DNA of 64,000 nt from Massilia sp. CF038. Its GTDB lineage: Bacteria > Pseudomonadota > Gammaproteobacteria > Burkholderiales > Burkholderiaceae_D. The stretch's first letter is position 1. Each line of letters starts with the position of its first letter. The DNA lies in the NCBI RefSeq assembly GCF_900129765.1, contig NZ_FQWU01000002.1, forward strand, positions 1 to 64,000. Direction: 5' to 3'. A program made the translations under genes and the position numbers. This document shows, in pieces, positions 36,824-45,264 of this stretch. The notes below the pieces were generated by a model that was not told the DNA's origin, ran no database searches, and saw only the letters and a program-made list of their open reading frames with translations.

Positions 36824-37456
36824 TCAGGCCGGGGGGCGTTCGCGCGCCAGCTTGTGGAGGTAGTCGGGCACCTTTGCAGCGCTGAGCTTGTTGAGCGCGA
36901 CCAGCAACTGCGGCGCCACCGGGCCGAGCCCGTAGCGGCTGCCCAGGTGGCGGCCCATGTGCAGCAGCAGTTCGGCAGCCACTTCGGCATCGGATTCGGC
37001 GCGGTGGGCAGCGCTGCGAAAACGGATGCCCAGCTGGCCCGACAACTGGCCCAGCTTGTAGCTGGCCATGCCTGGAAACACGCGCCGCGACAGCTTGAGC
37101 GAACAGACCAGGCCGACGTGCGCCGGCACCAGCGCCAGGCGCTCGGCCTCGGCCTTGAGGAATTTTTCGTCGAAGCTGGCGTTGTGCGCTGCCAGGGCAT
37201 CGGTACCGATAAAGTCCAGCAGCTGCGGCAGCACCTGGTCCACCGCCGGGGCGCGGTCCACCATGGCCTGGGAAATGCCGGTGAGCGCACTGATAAAGGA
37301 TGGAATGCGCACGCCGCAATTGACCAGCGACACGTAGCGGTCGGTCACGCGGCCGTGCTCGATGCGCAAGGCCGCCACTTCGGTGATGCGGTCGCCCATC
37401 GCGGGCGACAGGCCGGTGGTCTCGAAGTCCAGCATCACGATTGCTTGCTCGAACAT
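36824..37456 (-). CDS. DEDDh 3'-5' exonuclease (DnaQ-like)
   Basis: A 210-residue nuclease of the DnaQ fold. Exo I reads MLDFETTGLSP, Exo II AHNASFDEKFL, and Exo III has the HRAESDAEVAAELL arrangement, so the metal-binding acidic residues and the histidine are present. It differs from the true dnaQ at 48.4 kb and lacks a clamp-binding tail, so it is a second, stand-alone exonuclease acting on DNA or RNA ends. Start at 37456 (MFEQAIV) lies 7 bases after the Hsp70-like gene; the two form an operon. Confidence 0.88.
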   Translation of the reverse strand: MFEQAIVMLDFETTGLSPAMGDRITEVAALRIEHGRVTDRYVSLVNCGVRIPSFISALTGISQAMVDRAPAVDQVLPQLLDFIGTDALAAHNASFDEKFLKAEAERLALVPAHVGLVCSLKLSRRVFPGMASYKLGQLSGQLGIRFRSAAHRAESDAEVAAELLLHMGRHLGSRYGLGPVAPQLLVALNKLSAAKVPDYLHKLARERPPA

Positions 37457-37463
37457 GGCGGCC

Positions 37464-38726
37464 CTAGCTGAATTTGCGCACGGCATCGAGCGCCAGGCCC
37501 GAACCGATGCTGCCGAACAAATCGCCCTCGACCTTGCGCGCCTGGGGCAGCAAGGCGCCGATCCGCTCGCGCAGCATGCGCACGCCGCTCGATCCACCGG
37601 TAAAGAAGACGGTGTCGACCGCATCCGGGCCGACCCCGGCATCGGTCAGCAGCTTGAGCACAGTCTGCTCGACTGCACCCACCAGGTGCGCAATGGCGTC
37701 CTCAAACTCGGCGCGCTGCAGCACCACGTGTTCGGGCGGCGACAGGCGCTCCAGCGAAAGCGGCACCTGCTGCTCGGCGGACAGGGCGATCTTGCCCTCC
37801 TCCACTTTCATGGCCAGCCAGTGACCGGCGCGCTCGTCAATCAGACGCTGCAGGCGCGCCAGCTTGGCTGGCTCACGCGCATCGCGCGCCACGTCGGCGA
37901 GCTGGGTCCAGGTTTTCTTGGTGTATGCCAAGTTGATCGTGTGCCAGGTAGCCAGGTTAAAGTAATAGCTCGACGGAATCGCGCTATTGTTGTTCAGCAA
38001 AGACTGGTAACCCAGCAGGGGCATCACCGATGACAGGCTCAGGTATTTGTCAAAGTCGGTGCCGCCAATGTGCACGCCACCGGTGGCCAGAATGTCGTCG
38101 CGCCGATCGGCACGCGCGATCCGCTCGGGCGCCAGGCGCACCAGCGAAAAGTCGGAGGTGCCGCCGCCAATGTCGGCAATGAGCACCAGTTGTTCCGAGC
38201 TGATCTGCGATTCATAGTCGAAGGCTGCCGCAATCGGCTCGAACTGGAAGTCGACATGCTTGAAGCCGACCGCGTGGGCGATGCCCTCGAGCGTGTCCTG
38301 GGCCAGCTGGTCGGCTTCCTTGCTGTCGTCAATGAAGAACACGGGACGGCCAAACACGGCCGAAGTGAATTCGCGCCCTGCTGCCAGTTCGCCGCGCCGT
38401 TTCAATTCGCCAATGAACTGCGCCAGCAACAGACGAAACGGCAAGGCGCGCCCGCCGACTTCGGTCTGGCCGTCAATCAGGCTGGTGCCCAGCAAGCTCT
38501 TGAGCGAACGCATGAGGCGTCCATCGTAGCCCGCCAGATAGCCGGCCAGGGCCGCGCGGCCATAGCTGACTTCATCGTCGTCGGCATTGAAGAACACGAC
38601 CGAGGGCAAGGTGGGCTTGCCGTCTTCGAGCGCGAGCAGGCGCGAACCGTTGGCCGGGGCCTGGGGCGCGACCCACCCTACTGTGGAATTGGAGGTGCCG
38701 AAATCGACGCCGCAAGCATTGGCCAT
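37464..38726 (-). CDS. Hsp70-family protein, YegD-like
   Basis: An ATPase of 420 residues with the actin-like Hsp70 core: phosphate-1 GVDFGTSNSTVG, phosphate-2 LIADIGGGTSDFSL, and adenosine loop FFTGGSSGVRML. It lacks the C-terminal substrate-binding domain of DnaK, as E. coli YegD does, so any substrate handling must differ. I chose ATG 38726 (MANACGV); 31 further codons upstream have no homology. First gene of a two-gene operon with the exonuclease. Function is not established. Confidence 0.88.
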   Translation of the reverse strand: MANACGVDFGTSNSTVGWVAPQAPANGSRLLALEDGKPTLPSVVFFNADDDEVSYGRAALAGYLAGYDGRLMRSLKSLLGTSLIDGQTEVGGRALPFRLLLAQFIGELKRRGELAAGREFTSAVFGRPVFFIDDSKEADQLAQDTLEGIAHAVGFKHVDFQFEPIAAAFDYESQISSEQLVLIADIGGGTSDFSLVRLAPERIARADRRDDILATGGVHIGGTDFDKYLSLSSVMPLLGYQSLLNNNSAIPSSYYFNLATWHTINLAYTKKTWTQLADVARDAREPAKLARLQRLIDERAGHWLAMKVEEGKIALSAEQQVPLSLERLSPPEHVVLQRAEFEDAIAHLVGAVEQTVLKLLTDAGVGPDAVDTVFFTGGSSGVRMLRERIGALLPQARKVEGDLFGSIGSGLALDAVRKFS

Positions 38727-38902
38727 GGAACCCCTTGGTAGTAAGGGGCGGTATGTTACCAGAAATCGGGCTGGCGCGACAGTGGCGGGCACGGCCGTGG
38801 TGCGCCCGCCACGTCTCATCGAATACGCAACACTTGCTGCGTTTTATATTGCCTTACGGCAATTTAGAAGGCTACACTGCAAGATATATCCCGTTCGCTG
38901 CC

Positions 38903-39976
38903 ATGACCAATTCGACTCCTCTTGTATGCGCCTCCATGGCTGACATTCAGGCGCTGATCCAGCGCCAGGCGCGGCGCGTGACCTCGTATGACGTGGCGTC
39001 GCTCGCCGGGGTGTCGCAATCGGCCGTGTCACGCTGCTTCCAACCTGGCGCCAGCGTTTCCAAAGCCACCTTCGCGCGCGTGATGGAAGCTGCCAAGGCC
39101 CTGGACTATACGCCCAACGCCGCTGCCCGCAGCCTGAATACGCGCCGCTCGAACCAGGTGGCGCTGCTGGTGTCGAATCTGGTGACACTGCACTACCCCG
39201 AAATCGTTACCGAGCTCAGCCGTCACTTCAGCGGGCACGGCCTGCGCATCCTGCTGTTTTCCTTCACGGACGAAGGCGATATCGACCGCACCCTGTCCGA
39301 GGTCTGGCAGCACCAGATCGACGGCGCCATTGTTGCTGCCAGGCTGGGACCGCAGCAAGTGGCCGAATTCGAGCGCCGCGCCGTGCCGTTCGTGCTATTC
39401 AACCGCCACTTGCGCGAGCGCGTGGTCAATGCCGTCGTGTGCGACCAGGCCGAGGCCGCGCGCATCCTGGTGTCGCGCCTGGCGGCCGGTGGCCACCGGC
39501 GCTTCGCCCTGATCGAAGGGCCGCGCGGCTCGGTAGTGGCCCAAGACCGCTCGCGCGGGGTCTCGGCGCGCCTGGCCCAGCTCAAGCTGGCGCCGCCCCT
39601 GATCGTGCGCGGCAACTACGATTACGACAGCGGCGCGCGTGGGCTGCGCGAAATCATCGCCACCCTGGGCGCGCCACCGGACGCGGTGATCTGCGCCAAT
39701 GACCTTACTGCGATGGGCTGTCTGGACTGCGCACGCCACGATTTCCAGCTCGATGTGCCGGGCCAGCTGTCCATCACCGGCTTTGATGGCGTGCCCCAGG
39801 CGGGCTGGCTGAGCTACCGGCTGACCACGGTGCGCCAGCCGGTGGAGCAGATGACGCTGGCAGTGACCGAGATGTTGACCGACATGATCGCTGGCGGCCC
39901 CGGGCGGCCCCAGCAGCGGGTATTTGCCGCCACGGTGGTCGACGGCGCGACCGCACGGCTGGGGCCTGCGTTCTAG
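38903..39976 (+). CDS. LacI-family transcriptional regulator
   Basis: A 357-residue repressor with an N-terminal LacI helix-turn-helix (TSYDVASLAGVSQSAVSRCF, hinge DYTPNAAARSL) and a periplasmic-binding-type effector domain ending in the usual TTVRQP strand. Such regulators normally sense a sugar or related metabolite, but no sugar genes are near. ATG 38936 (MADIQAL) is an equally good start. It lies 106 bases upstream of ctaD on the same strand. Confidence 0.88.
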   Translation: MTNSTPLVCASMADIQALIQRQARRVTSYDVASLAGVSQSAVSRCFQPGASVSKATFARVMEAAKALDYTPNAAARSLNTRRSNQVALLVSNLVTLHYPEIVTELSRHFSGHGLRILLFSFTDEGDIDRTLSEVWQHQIDGAIVAARLGPQQVAEFERRAVPFVLFNRHLRERVVNAVVCDQAEAARILVSRLAAGGHRRFALIEGPRGSVVAQDRSRGVSARLAQLKLAPPLIVRGNYDYDSGARGLREIIATLGAPPDAVICANDLTAMGCLDCARHDFQLDVPGQLSITGFDGVPQAGWLSYRLTTVRQPVEQMTLAVTEMLTDMIAGGPGRPQQRVFAATVVDGATARLGPAF

Positions 39977-40082
39977 CTGTTTCGTGCTTGCTTGAGCGGC
40001 GTCAAACCGGCGCACGCGGCCTATCGTCACGGGCTTTTACCTCGTTATAGTCATCGCACCAGCTTTCATCAGCGAGGAAGTG

Positions 40083-41702
40083 ATGCCTGTTCCCCCCAGC
40101 AGCGGCGCGCCGGCCGCGTTTGTGGCCAGCCCGTCCCACGGCGCCGACCATGCTGCCCATGATCATCCGCATGGCTGGCGGCGCTGGCTGTACGCCACCA
40201 ACCACAAGGATATCGGCACCCTCTATCTGTGGTTCTCGCTCATCATGTTCCTGACGGGCGGCTTGCTGGCGCTGCTGATCCGCGCCGAACTGTTCCAGCC
40301 CGGCCTGCAGTTTTTCCAGCCGGAGCTGTACAACCAGTTTGTGACGTCGCACGGCCTGATCATGGTGTTTGGCGCCATCATGCCGTCCTTTGTCGGCTTC
40401 GCCAACTGGATGGTGCCGCTGCAGATCGGCGCGTCCGACATGGCCTTTGCGCGCATGAACAATTTTTCGTTCTGGCTGCTGCCGCCCGCGGGGCTGCTGC
40501 TGGTCGGTTCCTTCTTCGTCGACGGCGGCGCCACCGGTTCCGGCTGGACCATGTATCCGCCCCTGTCGCTGCAAATGGGCGCCGGCATGGACATGACCAT
40601 CTTCGCGGTGCACCTGATGGGCGCCTCCTCGATCATGGGCGCCATCAACATCATCGTCACCATCCTCAATATGCGCGCGCCCGGCATGACGCTGATGAAA
40701 ATGCCCATGTTCTGCTGGACCTGGCTGATCACCGCCTACCTGCTCATTGCCGTCATGCCAGTGCTGGCCACGGCTGTCACCATGCTGCTGACCGACCGCC
40801 ACTTCGGCACCACCTTCTTCAACGCGGCCGGCGGCGGCGACCCGGTCATGTTCCAGCACGTGTTCTGGTTCTTCGGCCACCCCGAGGTGTACATCATGAT
40901 CCTGCCCGGCTTTGGCATGATCTCGCACATCATCCCCACGTTTTCGCGCAAACCCCTGTTTGGCTATGCCAGCATGGTGTACGCCACAGCCGCCATTGCC
41001 ATTGTTTCCTTCATCGTGTGGGCGCACCACATGTTCACCACCGGCATGCCCATCACGTCGCAACTGTTCTTCATGTATGCCACCATGCTGGTGGCGGTGC
41101 CCACGGGGGTCAAGGTGTTCAACTGGATCGCCACCATGTGGCGCGGCGCGCTCACCTTCGAGACCGCCATGCTGTTTGCCATCGGTTTCATCTGGGTGTT
41201 TACCATTGGCGGCTTTTCCGGCCTGCTGCTGTCCATTGCGCCCATCGATATCCAGGTCCACGATACCTACTATGTTGTGGCACACTTCCACTACGTGCTG
41301 GTGGCCGGCTCGCTGTTTTGCCTGTTTGCCGGCTTTTACTACTGGGTACCCAAATGGACGGGGCACATGGTGAACGAATGGCGTGGCAAGTTCCACTTCT
41401 GGAACTCCCTGATCTGGGTCAACCTGACCTTCTTTCCCATGCATTTCCTGGGCCTGGCCGGCATGCCGCGCCGCTATGCCGACTACCCCGCCCAATTCAC
41501 CGACTTTCATGCCTTCACCTCGGTGGCCGCCATGCTGTTCGGCCTCACGCAAGTCTATTTCCTGTTCTTTGTGGTCTTGCCCACCATTCGCGGCGGCGCC
41601 CCCGCGCCTGCCAAGCCATGGGACGGCGCCGACGGCCTGGAATGGACGGTGCCCAGCCCGGCGCCCTTCCATACCTTTGATGTACCGCCACGCATCATGT
41701 AA
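40083..41702 (+). CDS. ctaD: Cytochrome c oxidase subunit I (aa3 type)
   Basis: Heme-copper oxidase catalytic subunit, 539 residues and about 12 helices, reducing oxygen to water and pumping protons. Visible ligands: low-spin heme histidine in TSHGLIMVF, copper-B HPEVYI (with the cross-linked tyrosine and the D-channel glutamate) and WAHHMF, and the HFHYVL pair. The D-channel aspartate (ASDMAFARMNN) and K-channel lysine (PTGVKVF) are present. ATG 40083 follows a good GAGGAAG site. No subunit II, III or Cox11 gene is adjacent; only a DUF2244 gene follows. Confidence 0.94.
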   Translation: MPVPPSSGAPAAFVASPSHGADHAAHDHPHGWRRWLYATNHKDIGTLYLWFSLIMFLTGGLLALLIRAELFQPGLQFFQPELYNQFVTSHGLIMVFGAIMPSFVGFANWMVPLQIGASDMAFARMNNFSFWLLPPAGLLLVGSFFVDGGATGSGWTMYPPLSLQMGAGMDMTIFAVHLMGASSIMGAINIIVTILNMRAPGMTLMKMPMFCWTWLITAYLLIAVMPVLATAVTMLLTDRHFGTTFFNAAGGGDPVMFQHVFWFFGHPEVYIMILPGFGMISHIIPTFSRKPLFGYASMVYATAAIAIVSFIVWAHHMFTTGMPITSQLFFMYATMLVAVPTGVKVFNWIATMWRGALTFETAMLFAIGFIWVFTIGGFSGLLLSIAPIDIQVHDTYYVVAHFHYVLVAGSLFCLFAGFYYWVPKWTGHMVNEWRGKFHFWNSLIWVNLTFFPMHFLGLAGMPRRYADYPAQFTDFHAFTSVAAMLFGLTQVYFLFFVVLPTIRGGAPAPAKPWDGADGLEWTVPSPAPFHTFDVPPRIM

Positions 41703-41705
41703 GCC

Positions 41706-42155
41706 ATGAAACAGGAATGGCACCTCAAACGCAATTGCTCCATGTCACCGCGGCAGGTGATGGCAGCGTACGGGTCCCTGTGTCTGGCGCTGCTCGTGAT
41801 CGGGTTGGGCTTTGCTATGCGTGGCCTGTGGCCGGTATTGCTATTTGCCTTGATCGACATCGCCGCCCTGTTGCTGGCGCTGTTGCACTATGCGCGCCAC
41901 GCCACCGACCACGAGCATATTGCCCTGGGCGAGCAAAGCCTGCTAATCGAAAGGATCGAGGCCGGCACCGTGCACCAGGTCAGGCTCGATCCCTGCTGGA
42001 CCCGCATGCGGGTGCCGCGTACACCGCGCTTGCGCATCGAACTCGAGGCCTGCGGGGTGCGCGTGGAAGTGGGGGTGTTTGTGTCCGAAGAAGCGCGCCA
42101 GGTGCTGGCGCGCGAGCTGCGCGGGGCCTTGCGGACGCGTTCCTACCTCAGCTAG
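41706..42155 (+). CDS. DUF2244 membrane protein
   Basis: A 149-residue protein with two hydrophobic helices (about residues 18-60) and a C-terminal cytoplasmic part. DUF2244 proteins are often found in cytochrome oxidase clusters; here the gene begins 3 bases after ctaD, so a role with this oxidase is likely but unproven. Its last 8 bases overlap the convergent isomerase gene. Confidence 0.82.
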   Translation: MKQEWHLKRNCSMSPRQVMAAYGSLCLALLVIGLGFAMRGLWPVLLFALIDIAALLLALLHYARHATDHEHIALGEQSLLIERIEAGTVHQVRLDPCWTRMRVPRTPRLRIELEACGVRVEVGVFVSEEARQVLARELRGALRTRSYLS

Positions 42156-42768
42156 CAGCCGGGGCAGCGGCGGCCGCAGCGAAGCGAATCGCATCGTCCA
42201 GGCGGTCATTGCCCCAAAACATCTCCGAACCCACAAAAAAGGTCGGGGCACCAAACACGCCGAGCCGGTGCGCCTCGGCCACCTGGTCGCGCAGGCGCGC
42301 CTTGACCTCATCGGCACGTGCGGCAGCCATCAGTTCCTGCGCCGGCAAGCCCATGTCCTGCAGAACCGCAAACACCAGGGTGTCGCTGCCGATGTCCTGA
42401 TCGAGGGCGAAATTGAGCAGCATGATGCGGCGGCTATATTCGCCACCCCAGCCAGCGTCGGCGCCCAGCAGGGCGACGCGCGACGCTTGCACTGCCGTGC
42501 GCGGAAAGGTGCTGGGCCGGCGGAAGGGCAAGCCATATTTTTTGCCTTCGCGCGCCATGTCGTTCCAGACATAGGCGCCCTTCTCCTTTTGCAGCACGAA
42601 GGGCGAATTGTCCCAGCCAAACGCCTGGAAGATCGGTCCCAGCAGGAACGGGCGCCATACCACCGGCACCCCGCGTTTGGCGGCCGTTGCCTCAATCCGC
42701 ATGACCGAAAGATAGCTGTAATTGCTACCGAAGTCGTACCAGAAATGAATGGGGGTGGGGACTGTCAT
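42148..42768 (-). CDS. 2-hydroxychromene-2-carboxylate isomerase-like (DsbA fold)
   Basis: A 206-residue protein of the GST-kappa/HCCA isomerase family. It has the N-terminal FWYDFGSNYSYL motif with the catalytic serine, a conserved arginine/proline patch and the late GVFGAPTFFVG loop. HCCA isomerases act in naphthalene breakdown and use glutathione; no aromatic degradation genes are nearby, so the true substrate is unknown. It converges on the DUF2244 gene. Confidence 0.85.
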   Translation of the reverse strand: MTVPTPIHFWYDFGSNYSYLSVMRIEATAAKRGVPVVWRPFLLGPIFQAFGWDNSPFVLQKEKGAYVWNDMAREGKKYGLPFRRPSTFPRTAVQASRVALLGADAGWGGEYSRRIMLLNFALDQDIGSDTLVFAVLQDMGLPAQELMAAARADEVKARLRDQVAEAHRLGVFGAPTFFVGSEMFWGNDRLDDAIRFAAAAAAPAAS

Positions 42769-42942
42769 AAACGCTCCGCTGTGATGGCGCTCCCATCATA
42801 CACGGCAGGCGCGCCGCAGCGGACTGCATAAAAACATGTCTTTTTTTCACTTTGGTGATTTTTGGTGATGGACTTTTCAGCTTCGGCGCCTAGTCTGTAG
42901 GAGTAGTCCTATCCACCCTCATCCGCCGCCTGAAAGGCCACC

Positions 42943-43551
42943 ATGCGACTCACCGACATGATTTCCGAAGTTCAGAGCACCCTCGGCATTGCCCACGACG
43001 GCAAAGCCGGCCCAGAAACCTGGAACGCCATCTACAATCGCATCGTCAGTCCCAAGACGGCCAGCCTGAGCGCAAGCGCAGCCCTGCTGCCGGTCGACGC
43101 GCGCAGCGAGAAATGCATTGCTACTCTGCACAGTGCCGTGCAGCCGTATGCGCGTGCCCTGATCGAACGGGCCCGGTCAGTGGGCATTACGATCAAGATC
43201 ATCAGTGGCCTGCGCACCTATGACGAGCAAAATGCGCTGTTTGCCCAGGGCCGCACCCTGCCTGGCGCCATCGTCACCAACGCCAAGGGAGGTCAATCCA
43301 ATCACAACTTTGGTATTGCGTTCGATATTGGTATTTTTGAAGGCGGCCAGTACAGGGGCGAGTCACCCAAGTACAAGGTGGTCGGTGCGCTGGGAGTGGA
43401 GCTGGGACTGGAATGGGGCGGCAACTGGAAAACCATCCGTGACGAGCCCCATTTCCAGCTGCGGCCGGAATGGGCCCTGGCCATGGCGGAAAAACAAATG
43501 CTGGCTGCGCTGAGAACGCGCCACGACGCGGGCGCCGACTTTTTCGCCTGA
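42943..43551 (+). CDS. M15-family peptidoglycan peptidase, no signal peptide
   Basis: A 202-residue protein. Residues 1-35 resemble a short peptidoglycan-binding module (LGIAHDGKAGPETWNAIY). The rest is an M15 zinc peptidase of the L-Ala-D-Glu endopeptidase type: SGLRTYDEQNALFAQGR, the zinc-binding SNHNFGIAFDIG (His and Asp) and PHFQLRP (second His). There is no signal peptide, as in phage endolysins, and no holin is near. A good GAAAGG ribosome-binding site precedes the ATG. The 174-base gap upstream shows nothing else clear. Confidence 0.85.
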   Translation: MRLTDMISEVQSTLGIAHDGKAGPETWNAIYNRIVSPKTASLSASAALLPVDARSEKCIATLHSAVQPYARALIERARSVGITIKIISGLRTYDEQNALFAQGRTLPGAIVTNAKGGQSNHNFGIAFDIGIFEGGQYRGESPKYKVVGALGVELGLEWGGNWKTIRDEPHFQLRPEWALAMAEKQMLAALRTRHDAGADFFA

Positions 43552-43575
43552 CGCCCGTGCAGGCGCCAATCCGGC

Positions 43576-44199
43576 TTACACCTTGCCTGCGCCTGGGAGA
43601 CGGTTGACTTCTTTCTCGTACGCTTCCAGGAAATCCGGACCGAACAGGGTCTTGAAGTTGTCTTGCGCATCGCCAGCCACCTTGCCGTGCTGCTCGCAAT
43701 AGTTGTCCCACAAGGCTGCCTTGCGCAGCGCAGGCACCAGTTTGTGCGGCAAGGATTCCGGCAGCGCGGCCTCGAAGCGCTCCGGGCGCAGACGTGCGAT
43801 GACTTTGGTCATACTGGCCTTGGTGCCCGCCACCACGCCTTTTTGATGGCCATGCAAGTCGCCCATTGCGTCGTCGATGGCTTCCAGCGGTTCCATAAAC
43901 CCAGGCATTTTTTTGCGCAGCATCTGGGTCATCACGGTCTGGCTGTCCGGGAAGAACTTCAACGGGTTGTTGTTACGTAACACCACCACGGTGACACCTG
44001 CCTTGACTTCCTGCTTGACCAGCGAGCGCAAGGCCAGCAAGTCAATCACGCCCTGCAAACTGCCCGCGAGGATTTTGCCCATCGTTTCCATGACTTCCGG
44101 CGTCAGGGCTGCCACTGCTTCCGGGGGCAAGCCGGCGCCACGCAGGAATGCCTGGCGCAATTGTTCGTTGTTATCCACGTGGTGATCCAGGTCCGTCAT
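43576..44199 (-). CDS. Stand-alone C-terminal domain of T6SS protein TagH
   Basis: The 207 residues match the conserved C-terminal domain of type VI secretion FHA proteins (TagH/ImpI): FLRGAGLPPEA, the DLLALRSLVKQEVK segment, NNNPLKFFPD, PLEAIDDAMGDLHGHQ, and a final FKTLFGPDFLEAYEKEV. The N-terminal FHA domain that defines TagH is absent: the protein starts at residue 1 with a short acidic lead (MTDLDHHVDNNEQ). No other T6SS gene is in the window. It is convergent with the M15 peptidase, 24 bases apart. Confidence 0.8.
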   Translation of the reverse strand: MTDLDHHVDNNEQLRQAFLRGAGLPPEAVAALTPEVMETMGKILAGSLQGVIDLLALRSLVKQEVKAGVTVVVLRNNNPLKFFPDSQTVMTQMLRKKMPGFMEPLEAIDDAMGDLHGHQKGVVAGTKASMTKVIARLRPERFEAALPESLPHKLVPALRKAALWDNYCEQHGKVAGDAQDNFKTLFGPDFLEAYEKEVNRLPGAGKV

Positions 44200-44261
44200 G
44201 AAGATATCTCCAGACTAATAGTTGTTAGCATTGAGAAATGATGCCAGAGCTTGGCACTGAC

Positions 44262-44278
44262 TGGCAACTCCGTTGCCA
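44262..44278. promoter_or_regulatory. Inverted repeat between divergent genes
   Basis: TGGCAAC-TCC-GTTGCCA is a perfect 7-bp inverted repeat in the 178-base gap between the TagH-like and methyltransferase genes. A further TTGGCA half lies at 44251. It could bind a regulator of either gene. Confidence 0.35.
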
Positions 44279-44377
44279 ATTATTACAATTCGGAACCACA
44301 AAACCACGCTTTTGTTCACACTCGGTTAATATCATGAACCTTCGGAAATTTGCACTAGTTACATCACAGGGAAGTTC

Positions 44378-45241
44378 ATGTCCGTCAAAGCGCCGTCCAC
44401 CCGGTTTTCCCCCTTGTTGTCCCAGCCGGGACGCGTGCAACATCTCCATTTCGCACCTGATCCCTGGATTTTGCAGCAATGTCTGGAGACGGACATCGTC
44501 TTTCTGGCCAATCCCCCCGCTTACGAGGAACTGAGCGAGACCTATGCGTATGAGGTCACGTTCGAAAAAGAATCGAAAGCGCGCAAGGAGGCAGAGCCGG
44601 TCCGCTATGCCATCAGCACCGCCTTGAAGCGGTTCCGCTCGCGCGTCCTGAAGCGCAACAAGGTCCTCAGCATTCTGAAAACACTGGTGGCCGAGTCGTC
44701 ATCGCAACGGATCAACGTGCTCGACGTGGGCTGCGGCTGGGGCGAGTTGCTGCAAACCTTGCTGACCTCATTGCCGGAAGCCCAGCGCACGCGTGTGGCA
44801 CCGCATGGCGTGGAAATTTCGCGCGCATTGGCAAAATTGTCAGACGACAAACTACGCCCGCTGGGTGGACGTTGCATCCACGCCTCGGCGCAGGACGGCA
44901 TTCTCGGCTTCGACGAAAACTATTTCGACATCATTGTGATGGCTTCCTTCCTCGAGCACGAATCGAATCCCCTCGCGGTGCTGGAAAACAGCCGCAAGCG
45001 TCTCAAGCCGAACGGCACCATCATCATCAAGGTACCGAACTTCGCTTGCATCAACCGCCGTTTGCGCGGCGCACGCTGGAGCGGCTTCCGCTGGCCCGAT
45101 CACGTCAATTACTTCACGCCGGCCACCCTGCGCGCCATGGCCGCCAAGGCCGGTCTCGATATCACCCGCATGAGCGCACTTGACACCACCCCGTTCAGCG
45201 ACAGCATGTACGCGCTGCTGCAGGTCGCCAAACGGGACTGA
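44378..45241 (+). CDS. SAM-dependent methyltransferase
   Basis: A 287-residue class I methyltransferase with motif I NVLDVGCGWGELL near residue 113, the acidic motif II region and a post-motif segment NYFDIIVMASFLEH. The substrate is not clear; the NFACINRRLRG and HVNYFTP segments are typical of Methyltransf_23-like enzymes that modify glycans or small molecules. It has a good AGGGAAG ribosome-binding site and no obvious operon partner. Confidence 0.82.
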   Translation: MSVKAPSTRFSPLLSQPGRVQHLHFAPDPWILQQCLETDIVFLANPPAYEELSETYAYEVTFEKESKARKEAEPVRYAISTALKRFRSRVLKRNKVLSILKTLVAESSSQRINVLDVGCGWGELLQTLLTSLPEAQRTRVAPHGVEISRALAKLSDDKLRPLGGRCIHASAQDGILGFDENYFDIIVMASFLEHESNPLAVLENSRKRLKPNGTIIIKVPNFACINRRLRGARWSGFRWPDHVNYFTPATLRAMAAKAGLDITRMSALDTTPFSDSMYALLQVAKRD

Positions 45242-45264
45242 ACCAGCCGGACTTGGCCGGCCGC

